Shown here: positions 45,301 to 51,299 of the stretch, piece by piece
How positions within the stretch are numbered: position 1 is the first letter of the stretch
Layout of the letters: the number at the start of each line of letters is the position of its first letter
Source: Acidimicrobiaceae bacterium
GTDB taxonomy: Bacteria; Actinomycetota; Acidimicrobiia; Acidimicrobiales; Aldehydirespiratoraceae
DNA length: 64,000 nt
NCBI GenBank assembly: GCA_009842325.1
Contig: VYFQ01000010.1
Coordinates: 85,199 to 149,198, forward strand
Direction: 5' to 3'
Made by a program: the position numbers and the translations under genes
Notes under the pieces: generated by a model
Told to the model about the DNA's origin: nothing
The model's database searches: none
The model's input: the letters and a program-made list of their open reading frames with translations, nothing else

Positions 45301-45874
45301 TCATCCGGGTCAGGTCGCCGTCGGTGGCGAGCAGGCGTCGCTCAGCCCGTTCCCGCCTCTTGCGGTACTTGAGGATTCCAGCCGCCTCCTCCACCACCAC
45401 CCTGCGATCGGCAGGACGGGCGTTGAGCACGGCGTCTATCTGGCTCTGCGACACGATCATGTGCTGCTGGCGGCCCACGCCCGTGTCGGACAGCAGTTCG
45501 ACGATGTCCAGCAGCCGGCACGGAGTGCCGTTCAGCCCGTAGGTCGACTCGCCGTTACGGAACAGGGTGCGGGTTATCTGGACCTCGCTGGCGGCCAAGG
45601 GCAGCATGCCGTCGGAGTTGTCGATGGTCAGCGACACCTCGGCCCGGCCCAGTGGAGGCTTGTGGGCCGTGCCCGCGAAGATCACGTCGTCCATCCGTGT
45701 GGAGCGAACCGCGCTCGGCGCCTGGGCGCCCAGAACCCATGCCACCGCGTCCACTACGTTCGACTTGCCGCTGCCGTTGGGGCCGACGACCACGGTGACG
45801 CCAGGTTCCAACCGGATGGAGGCCGGCTCGGCGAAGGACTTGAAGCCCTTCAGCGTCAGCGTCTTCAGATACAC
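42383..45874 (-). CDS. smc: Chromosome segregation protein SMC
   Basis: An 1163-residue condensin ATPase, normal length. Walker A GPNGSGKS is at 31-38. Two long coiled coils (about 165-500 and 670-1000) flank a hinge at about 510-640. The C-terminal signature LSGGERTLAALAF is near residue 1070, followed by Walker B FYVMDEVEAALDD. The start is a GTG at 45874 with no ribosome site; a TAGCGT -10-like sequence seven bases upstream suggests a leaderless transcript. It is followed by the HtrA gene and ftsY. Confidence 0.97.
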   Translation of the reverse strand: MYLKTLTLKGFKSFAEPASIRLEPGVTVVVGPNGSGKSNVVDAVAWVLGAQAPSAVRSTRMDDVIFAGTAHKPPLGRAEVSLTIDNSDGMLPLAASEVQITRTLFRNGESTYGLNGTPCRLLDIVELLSDTGVGRQQHMIVSQSQIDAVLNARPADRRVVVEEAAGILKYRKRRERAERRLLATDGDLTRMSDLLREVRRRLRPLQKQAEAARRHADLLAELEVLRVHLAGCEISDLRERLRAHKDESEARAAEQADLRTELDALSERVAADEQRLARHGMDDHSERLARIEGLRARAAGLAAVAVERQRGIEHQRAALADQELAAGLQVELERSRSELSAVVLSAAAADSDRLRLEEMKERLESDRAGFEARWGDHSGFDLDAASEAAGARGELAALQSTIGLNESERDRLAQRLEASERRLQELAGRVDRHRSEQEGCSDEITALRAELAAAEAARADGESALEVAVEARSAAQSDLRHWAARSEALAMALDQSAGPVPVDVQAAADGVLGLLGDLVEVDSGLEAAFAAAAGDTVGAVVVRHTAEARRVIDSVEASDVGAAVIALEGNGTGGAKPVPVARLGLEPLRGRVRAADPDVARLLDVLLDSTVLVDGDWRAAADVWMRHPGVVVVTPAGDRLSSRGWRLGVHGAAGLRPALAEADQRLEAARAVVEQAEAGCDLARSGLEESRGHVDELGRRLAASELAASSSADAIHRAESDRRDLDTTTSALRDHLAETSRRLEEAVSRVAEIKSRLPELEAAEAQALQRNRQAAEARADLDRRASELAARAADQSATDAGLEERQQMLGARVTELEERLAVYHASRAAAEGRLAVLEREATVLETLRRAVEERTGILNAGLAEIREVRRRHSDEVRALAAHLDDLRRRQADAESRYETLRQTESRHDIEEAEFRTRLQTAVERLRDTYGLTPHEAASAQLPELPDGLDPGQRVDQLTTELEIMGPVNPLALAEYDELYERHELLRGQLDDIRAARRDLNRVIRSIDGEIKTVFSSAFVDVAANFEVLFEALFPGGEGRLTLTDPDDLLDTGIEISAKPSGKNVKRLSLLSGGERTLAALAFLFAVFRSRPSPFYVMDEVEAALDDVNLHRFLTLIDEFRSDAQLVIVTHQKRTMEAADCLQGVSMKPGGSSMVVSERVSDAA

Positions 45875-45881
45875 GCGCGCG

Positions 45882-45887
45882 ACGCTA
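45882..45887 (-). promoter_or_regulatory. Candidate -10 element (TAGCGT) for leaderless smc
   Basis: On the minus strand TAGCGT fits TANNNT and ends seven bases before the smc GTG, the spacing expected when transcription starts at the start codon. No ribosome site is present, which supports a leaderless start. A hairpin just upstream (45903-45928) would separate smc from the rnc operon. Confidence 0.45.
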
Positions 45888-45902
45888 GTTCCGTGAGGTG
45901 CC

Positions 45903-45928
45903 GGATCCGGGCATCCCCACCCGGATCC
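45903..45928. terminator. Perfect 9-bp hairpin between the mutM-like gene and smc
   Basis: GGATCCGGG (45903-45911), eight-base loop, CCCGGATCC (45920-45928). It lies 20 bases past the mutM-like stop on the minus strand and before the smc promoter. It probably ends or weakens read-through from plsX-acpP-rnc-mutM. No T-tract follows. Confidence 0.55.
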
Positions 45929-45947
45929 CCCACCCGGGTTTAGGGGC

Positions 45948-46796
45948 TCAGACCTGGGTGTCGCAGTAGTAGGTCCAGGTGCCGCGGAACTTGATTCGCT
46001 TGATCGGCGTCCTTGACCGCTCGCTCAGCTCGCCGTGCCGACCCCACACCTTGAGGTGGCCTGCGTAGCCGCCCGGCTGGCCGAACGGATCCAGGAAGGG
46101 GCGATCCGGCACCGACGTCCCCCGGTACTTCATGGCGTCGTGCATGGTGCCGACCAGCGACCGGTGAAGGCGGCGGATTTCCTGGGTGGAGAGTGTGTTG
46201 GAGACCCGGTCGAAGCGCAGCCCCGCCTCGAACAGGATCTCGTCGGCGTAGATGTCACCGACACCGACCACGAAGTTGTCGTCGGTGATGAGGGTCTTGA
46301 GCTTCGTGTCCCTTTGGAGCAGCAGACGGCCCATCTCGGTCCAGGAGATGGGGGTGGCTACCGGATCGAGGCCGTAGCCGGTGACTTCAGGCACAGCCGA
46401 CAGGAACTCGTCGGCGGGCACCACGAACAGCTGTCCGGTGCCTTCGGTGTCCACGAAGCGAAGCTGGCCGTACTGGGTGAACGAGATCACCACCTCGGTT
46501 CCTGCGACCTTGGGGTGCTTGTTGGCGTTGCGGCGAGGCGAGCCCGACGAGCCAAGCGACAGCACAAGCAGCAACTCGGTGCTCAGCTCGATCACCAGGT
46601 AGAGACCGACCCGCCTCACATCGGTGATCTTGGCTCCCTCCAACTGCGAGGTGAAGGCCTTGCGGGTGTGGTAGCGGCGCAGGCATTTCATGCTCGCAGC
46701 CTCCGCCGTCTTGATCTTGCGGGTGATGATCTCGCGTTCGAGATCTCGCCGTATGGTCTCGACTTCCGGCAGCTCGAAGGCGAGGTTTTGGCTCAT
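45948..46796 (-). CDS. MutM/Fpg-family protein with degenerate catalytic residues
   Basis: A 282-residue protein with the whole Fpg/Nei layout in the normal mutM position between rnc and smc. Key residues are changed. The N-terminal catalytic proline (M-PELPEVE) is replaced by an extension and Phe7 (AFELPEVE). The conserved lysine of the KYLL strand is Leu65 (GLYLVIEL). HLGMSG reads LSLGSSG. The C-terminal zinc finger has one cysteine (YYCDTQV) instead of four. The helix-two-turn-helix region (VGVGDIYADEILFEAGL) is intact. It may bind DNA but should lack standard glycosylase/lyase chemistry. Overlaps the rnc stop by four bases. Confidence 0.85.
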   Translation of the reverse strand: MSQNLAFELPEVETIRRDLEREIITRKIKTAEAASMKCLRRYHTRKAFTSQLEGAKITDVRRVGLYLVIELSTELLLVLSLGSSGSPRRNANKHPKVAGTEVVISFTQYGQLRFVDTEGTGQLFVVPADEFLSAVPEVTGYGLDPVATPISWTEMGRLLLQRDTKLKTLITDDNFVVGVGDIYADEILFEAGLRFDRVSNTLSTQEIRRLHRSLVGTMHDAMKYRGTSVPDRPFLDPFGQPGGYAGHLKVWGRHGELSERSRTPIKRIKFRGTWTYYCDTQV

Positions 46797-47500
46797 GATC
46801 TGGCCTCTGAGGTTAGAGCTGCGTAGGCGATCTGGGCCGCCTGCTGCTCGGCGTCCTTCTTGGTGCTTCCCCTGCCTACGCCGCTGGCGCTGCCAGCATG
46901 GACCTCGGCCTCGAACAAGACCTTGTGCGCGGGCCCGCTGGTGGTCACGTCATAGCTCGGGGGGGCGCATCCAAGGCGGGCGGCCAACTCCTGGAGTCGC
47001 GTCTTGAAGTCTGCGTGGCCGGGAGCACTGGCTGCGGCTTCGAGGCGCGAACCCAGGAGCCGGCCGATCGCTTCGTCGGCCGCGCCAATGCCACCATCGA
47101 GATACACGGCCCCGATGACCGCCTCCACCGCGTCGGCCAGGATCGACGACTTCAGGCGGCCGCCCGATGCGACCTCCCCCCGGCCCAGGCGCAATAGCTC
47201 ACCGAGGCCGATCGATCGACCCACTTCTGCCAGCGTGGCCGAGTTCACAAGGGAGGCGCGGGTCTTGGCCAGGTCGCCTTCGGACCAGTGGCCGAAACGC
47301 GAGTAGAGCCTCTCCGTCACCACGAGGCCCAAGACGGCGTCGCCGAGGAACTCCAACCGTTCGTTGGAGGACGACCCCGAGTGCTCAGCGCACCAGGAGC
47401 GGTGGGTGAGGGCAAGCTCGAGCAGCGCGGCGTCGCCGAACCGGTGGCCGAGCCGGTCCATGAGCGCCACAACGCCAGCGGGAGCGGTGTGGACCGTCAA
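46793..47500 (-). CDS. rnc: Ribonuclease III
   Basis: A 235-residue RNase III cutting double-stranded RNA in rRNA processing. The signature NERLEFLGDAVL is at 46-57. The second acidic pair lies in ILADAVEAVIGAVYLDGG. A double-stranded-RNA-binding domain occupies the last 75 residues. The TTG at 47500 overlaps the acpP stop (TTGA); an ATG 13 codons later is a weaker alternative. It precedes the mutM-like gene. Confidence 0.96.
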   Translation of the reverse strand: MTVHTAPAGVVALMDRLGHRFGDAALLELALTHRSWCAEHSGSSSNERLEFLGDAVLGLVVTERLYSRFGHWSEGDLAKTRASLVNSATLAEVGRSIGLGELLRLGRGEVASGGRLKSSILADAVEAVIGAVYLDGGIGAADEAIGRLLGSRLEAAASAPGHADFKTRLQELAARLGCAPPSYDVTTSGPAHKVLFEAEVHAGSASGVGRGSTKKDAEQQAAQIAYAALTSEARS

Positions 47501-47787
47501 CCCAGCTTCGCTACGACGTAGTCAACGGCGTCACGGACGGAACGCAGGTCTTCCAGGTCCTCATCCTCGATGCGAAAGCCGACTGCCCGCTCGGCCAACT
47601 CCTCCTCGATCCCCTCCACCAGCTCTATGAGCGCCAGCGAGTCGGCGTCGAGGTCGTCGGCGAATGAGGCTCCCTCTGCGATGTCGGAGGGATCGATCTC
47701 CAGGATGTCCGCAAGACGGTCCCGAATCAGCGCCAGAACCTCCTCACGCCCCATTGGTGCCTGCTCCACATGGGTTTCTGCCGGCAT
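47497..47787 (-). CDS. acpP: Acyl carrier protein
   Basis: A 96-residue acyl carrier protein for fatty-acid synthesis. The phosphopantetheine serine is Ser50 in DADSLALIELV. The protein is acidic, as expected. GGAGG lies five bases before the ATG at 47787, so the family core is preceded by a short extra N-terminus. The open frame upstream overlaps plsX and is not coding. It lies 80 bases after plsX and is coupled to rnc. Confidence 0.94.
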   Translation of the reverse strand: MPAETHVEQAPMGREEVLALIRDRLADILEIDPSDIAEGASFADDLDADSLALIELVEGIEEELAERAVGFRIEDEDLEDLRSVRDAVDYVVAKLG

Positions 47788-47867
47788 CGGCGCCTCCGTG
47801 CGTCGCTCTGTCGTCGATGCAGCCCACAACCATACCGTTGGGGATGCGTCCAGCCTCCGAAACCCGG

Positions 47868-48854
47868 CTATCCGCGGGCGATAGCCGCGATGTGGTCCAC
47901 CATGCCCGCGGCGACCATCTCGCGGGCAACCCTGATGGCGTTCATCACTGCGGCGGCGCTGCTGGCACCGTGCGAGATCACGCACACGCCCCGCACCCCG
48001 AGCAGCAGCGCGCCGCCAACGCCGTCGGGGTGAAGCTCTCGCGCCATCTCGTCGAGGGCCGGGGCGAGCATGTCCCCGGCTCGGCGCGAGGTGTCGTCGG
48101 TGTCCATGGCCACCAGCAACCGGCCGAACAGGGCCCGCAGCGCCCCCTCCAACGCCTTGAGGGTCACATTGCCGGTGAAGCCGTCGGTCACGACCACGTC
48201 GACGGTGGGAGTCATGATGTCGCGGCCCTCCACGTTGCCGATCCACTCCGCTCCGACGTCGCCGGCCCACCGGCCGTTGGAGAGCAGTTCGAAGACGGTC
48301 TTGGTGAAGTCGTTGCCCTTGCCGGCCTCCTCGCCGATCGACAGCAGGCCAACCCGGGGCTGCTCGATGCCGAAGCGGTCGCGGGCGTAGACCGAGCCCA
48401 TCCGGGCGAACTGAACGAGCCATTCCGGACGGCACTCCGCGTTGGCGCCCGCGTCGAGCATGGTGGTGGGACTGGCTCCCGGGGTGGGGATGGGCGTGGC
48501 GATCGCCGGACGGGCTATGCCGCGAATGCGGCCCATGCGCAGCAGCGCCGAGCCCATGGCGGCGCCGGTGTTGCCTGCCGACACCATGGCCGACGCTCGA
48601 CCGTCCCGAACCGCCTCAGCGGCCCGCACGAGTGACGAGTCCTTCATCGTGCGCACGCTCGATCCGGGCTCCGCGTCCATCGGAATCACTTCGGAGGCCT
48701 TGATCACCTCCAGGCCGCCGGTGTCGCCCAACTCGTCGGGCCGCCCCACCAGCACGACGGGGATCCCCAACTCGTCGGCGGCGCGCCGAGCTCCGGCCAC
48801 GATCTCCGCAGGGGCTCGATCGCCCCCCATGGCGTCAACCGCTACCGGTTCCAC
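47868..48854 (-). CDS. plsX: Phosphate acyltransferase PlsX
   Basis: A 328-residue PlsX, converting acyl-ACP to acyl-phosphate in phospholipid synthesis. It begins VAVDAMGGDRAP and has SAGNTGAAMGSAL, LDAGANAECRPEWLVQFA and VVTDGFTGNV. The GTG at 48854 is the apparent start. It sits between rpmF and acpP on the minus strand, the common rpmF-plsX-acpP order. Confidence 0.96.
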   Translation of the reverse strand: MEPVAVDAMGGDRAPAEIVAGARRAADELGIPVVLVGRPDELGDTGGLEVIKASEVIPMDAEPGSSVRTMKDSSLVRAAEAVRDGRASAMVSAGNTGAAMGSALLRMGRIRGIARPAIATPIPTPGASPTTMLDAGANAECRPEWLVQFARMGSVYARDRFGIEQPRVGLLSIGEEAGKGNDFTKTVFELLSNGRWAGDVGAEWIGNVEGRDIMTPTVDVVVTDGFTGNVTLKALEGALRALFGRLLVAMDTDDTSRRAGDMLAPALDEMARELHPDGVGGALLLGVRGVCVISHGASSAAAVMNAIRVAREMVAAGMVDHIAAIARG

Positions 48855-48947
48855 GGAGGTTCAGACCACTCGACGCCGACAAAGGTTCCATTGTCACGCG
48901 AAGAACACTGGGCGACCGAGCGACGATCAGTCGTCAGTACACGCCGG

Positions 48948-49127
48948 CTATGCAACCTCGATGGCCTGCCGGTCGCCGTACCAGCCGCAGTTGGCGCACA
49001 CGCGGTGGGGACGCTTGACGATGCCGCAACGAGGGCACACACTCCGCCCGCCTGGACGGATCTGCCAAGCGGAGGCCCGGCGGCTGCGGCCCTTCGCCTT
49101 GGAGGTCTTCTTCTTGGGGACAGCCAT
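48948..49127 (-). CDS. rpmF: 50S ribosomal protein L32
   Basis: A 59-residue L32. MAVPKKKTSKAKGRSRRA is diagnostic. Two CxxC pairs (CPRC and CANC) form a zinc ribbon, so this is the zinc-binding type. The frame is open upstream, but the ATG at 49127 is certain from the family. It follows the DUF177 gene by 67 bases, the usual pairing. Confidence 0.97.
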   Translation of the reverse strand: MAVPKKKTSKAKGRSRRASAWQIRPGGRSVCPRCGIVKRPHRVCANCGWYGDRQAIEVA

Positions 49128-49194
49128 AAGGGATCCTGATCTTCGGCGGCCGATCGACAATCCGGCCCGGCATCCTACCGGGGAGCGGTGGGGC

Positions 49195-49665
49195 CTACAC
49201 GCCGCGGATGGTTGAGGAATCCGCCACCGCCGGACCGGTCGGGAACCGGTCCGGAACCGGTCCAGCGCAGTCCTCGGAGCACAGGGGCGCCAGCGGCAGG
49301 GCCAGCACGGCGGCCTCGCGAGCCGCTGGAGCCAGATCGATGCGGTGATCGTTGATCGGCCAGGTCTCACCCTCGGTCGGCTCCCATTCGAACACCTCGT
49401 GCAGCGACGCTTCCAGAGGGCCTTTCACTTCCTCCAGGCAGCGGCGGCACTCCGCGGTCCACACCCCCACGACCCGCCCGTCCGCCACGAGGGACCCTCC
49501 GGCCGCTCGTACCACCACTTCCAGGTGCACGACCCCGTCCACCACCAGAGCCCCCGGGACGCCGGGCTCGTCCAGAATGCACTGGTCGTCGACTTCGATG
49601 TGGTCGACCGAGCCGGCGTCAAGCCGGACACAGTCCACCACCAGCCGCTGCTGGCGTTCGTTCAA
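49195..49665 (-). CDS. YceD/DUF177-family protein
   Basis: A 156-residue DUF177 protein, a family almost always next to rpmF and implicated in 23S rRNA maturation or large-subunit assembly. The CRRC core motif (TAECRRCLEEVKGPLEAS) and the C-terminal CSEDCAG are present. The TTG at 49665 overlaps the preceding stop (TTGA), with AGGACC just upstream. The longer frame to 50022 is out of frame with the real upstream gene. Confidence 0.88.
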   Translation of the reverse strand: MNERQQRLVVDCVRLDAGSVDHIEVDDQCILDEPGVPGALVVDGVVHLEVVVRAAGGSLVADGRVVGVWTAECRRCLEEVKGPLEASLHEVFEWEPTEGETWPINDHRIDLAPAAREAAVLALPLAPLCSEDCAGPVPDRFPTGPAVADSSTIRGV

Positions 49666-50246
49666 CCCAGGTCCTGGTCGAATATGTCGTCGTCGGGCTC
49701 GGCCGGGGCGGGCGCCGGCGCCGGGCGCGGCAACCGGGTGTCCTGGAGGCGCTGGCGCCCGGTCGACACGGCGGTGGCTGTCTTGTGCAGCATCGCCTCG
49801 AAGGCAGCCAGCCGCTGGTCGCACCAGTCCTCGGTCTCGAGCTTCATCCTCCTGGCCCGCTCCTCGGCCTCGTCGACCGTCCGTCTCGCCCGCATCTCGG
49901 CGGCCTTGACGACCTCGCTGCGCTGGACCATCTGCTCCGCACGAGCCCGGGCCGCCGCGATGATGTCTTCGCCCTCTCTCTGTGTGCGGAGCCGCATGTC
50001 GTCGCGTTCCTTGAGCATCCACCGAGCAGCCCGCAACTCCTCGGGAAGAGCCGCGAACGCCTTCTGCAGTATCCCCAACAGCTCTTCGCCGTTGATCATC
50101 ACCGAGGTTGAGAACGGCATCGGCCGCGACCTCTCCACCAGCCGGATGGCCTGGGTGAGCAACTGCTCTACGGCCAGCCGTCGAGCCTCGGACGAACTCT
50201 CGGCAGAGCCCGTCCCCGTCGGCGGCACCAGGTCGCTCGAACTCAT
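49662..50246 (-). CDS. Coiled-coil protein, DivIVA/ATP-synthase-b-like
   Basis: A 194-residue protein. Residues about 60-150 form a long charged helix (EELRAARWMLKERDD, TVDEAEERARRMKLETEDW) resembling the DivIVA-like or F-type ATPase b-like coiled coils often annotated between coaD and DUF177 in actinobacteria. The C-terminus is a Pro/Ala stretch and an acidic end. It overlaps coaD and the DUF177 gene by four bases each. Possibly a cell-pole or envelope scaffold; no enzymatic motif. Confidence 0.75.
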   Translation of the reverse strand: MSSSDLVPPTGTGSAESSSEARRLAVEQLLTQAIRLVERSRPMPFSTSVMINGEELLGILQKAFAALPEELRAARWMLKERDDMRLRTQREGEDIIAAARARAEQMVQRSEVVKAAEMRARRTVDEAEERARRMKLETEDWCDQRLAAFEAMLHKTATAVSTGRQRLQDTRLPRPAPAPAPAEPDDDIFDQDLG

Positions 50247-50734
50247 GGCTCCCGCTCGGCCTCTAGACGACCGGCCAGCCGAACCTGCACCGGCTCGGGC
50301 ACCATTGACGACACGTCCCCACCGAGGCGGACTACCTCCCGGATCAGCTTGGAGGCCACGAACGACCTCTTGCTTGCCGAGGGGATGAAGATCGTCTGCA
50401 CGCCGGCGAGAGCGTGGTTCATCTGCGCCATCTGAAGCTCGTTCTCGAAGTCGGAGACTGCTCGCAATCCCTTCACGATGAAGTCAGCCTCGACCTCCTG
50501 GGCCAGATTGACCACCAGGTTGGAGAACATCGCCACCGAGACATTGGGCAGGTGGGCGACACACTCTTTGATCAGCTGCTCGCGCTCGTGCAAGCTGAAC
50601 AGGCCCTCCCCCTTCTGCGGGTTGCGGGTGGCCGCCACCACCACTTCGTCGAACAGCTGGGCGATCGTCTCGATGATCTCGAGATGGCCGTAGTGGATCG
50701 GGTCGAAGGATCCGGGGTACAGCACACGGGTCAC
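50243..50734 (-). CDS. coaD: Phosphopantetheine adenylyltransferase
   Basis: A 163-residue enzyme of the penultimate step of coenzyme A synthesis. The nucleotidyltransferase motif PGSFDPIHYGH is at 7-17, with the HxGH pair His14/His17. FIVKGLRAVSDFENELQMAQMN and SSKLIREV-type (ASKLIREVVRLGGDVSSMVP) regions match. The GTG at 50734 overlaps the rsmD stop by four bases. Confidence 0.97.
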   Translation of the reverse strand: MTRVLYPGSFDPIHYGHLEIIETIAQLFDEVVVAATRNPQKGEGLFSLHEREQLIKECVAHLPNVSVAMFSNLVVNLAQEVEADFIVKGLRAVSDFENELQMAQMNHALAGVQTIFIPSASKRSFVASKLIREVVRLGGDVSSMVPEPVQVRLAGRLEAEREP

Positions 50735-51288
50735 TGATCGGCTCCAGTTCCGCTCGGCCTCTTGGCAGCTTGTGCGAACGTCACCACGGTACCGCCGTGA
50801 CGCCGGTGATGGTGGATGGCAAAGCGGGGTCCCACATCCACCCGACGATCCGACTCGGCCACGACCAGTTCAGCCGGCACCCTCGACAGCAGCTGCGGCC
50901 AGTCATCGAAGGCGTACGGCGGGTCCACCAGAGCAACGTCGAAGCAGTGTCGAGCCAGCTCGTCAAGAGCAGCATCGACGTCGACGACCATCACCGTCGC
51001 GCCTGTTGCCAGACCGGTGGCCTCGAGGTTGCGCCGCAGCAGCGAGGCCACAGCCCGATCGTGCTCCACGAACGTCGCTTCGGCCGCGCCGCGGCTCAGC
51101 GCCTCGATCCCCAGCGCACCGGTTCCCGCGAAGAGGTCGAGCACCCTGGTGCCCTCTATAGCACCGAGCGAGTAGAGCGAGTTGAACACCGCTTCGCGCA
51201 CCCGGTTGGGGGTGGGGCGGGTGACGTCGCCCGCCGGCGCTTCCAGCCGGCGGCCCTTGGCCGACCCCGCCACGACCCGGATGCTCAC
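50731..51288 (-). CDS. rsmD: 16S rRNA (guanine(966)-N(2))-methyltransferase RsmD
   Basis: A 185-residue SAM-dependent methyltransferase. VLDLFAGTGALGIEAL is the SAM loop (about 49-63), and DPPY at 122-125 is the catalytic N6/N2-methyltransferase motif. The start is the GTG at 51288 (SIRVVAGSAKGRRLEAP, the family N-terminus); the open frame further up lies inside recG. It follows recG by 11 bases, as in many bacteria. Confidence 0.95.
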   Translation of the reverse strand: MSIRVVAGSAKGRRLEAPAGDVTRPTPNRVREAVFNSLYSLGAIEGTRVLDLFAGTGALGIEALSRGAAEATFVEHDRAVASLLRRNLEATGLATGATVMVVDVDAALDELARHCFDVALVDPPYAFDDWPQLLSRVPAELVVAESDRRVDVGPRFAIHHHRRHGGTVVTFAQAAKRPSGTGADQ

Positions 51289-51299
51289 AGCGGCCAGAC

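Noticed and set aside
47788..48435. Upstream extension of the acpP frame
   Set aside because: Arg-rich shadow of plsX; a strong ribosome site precedes the ATG at 47787.
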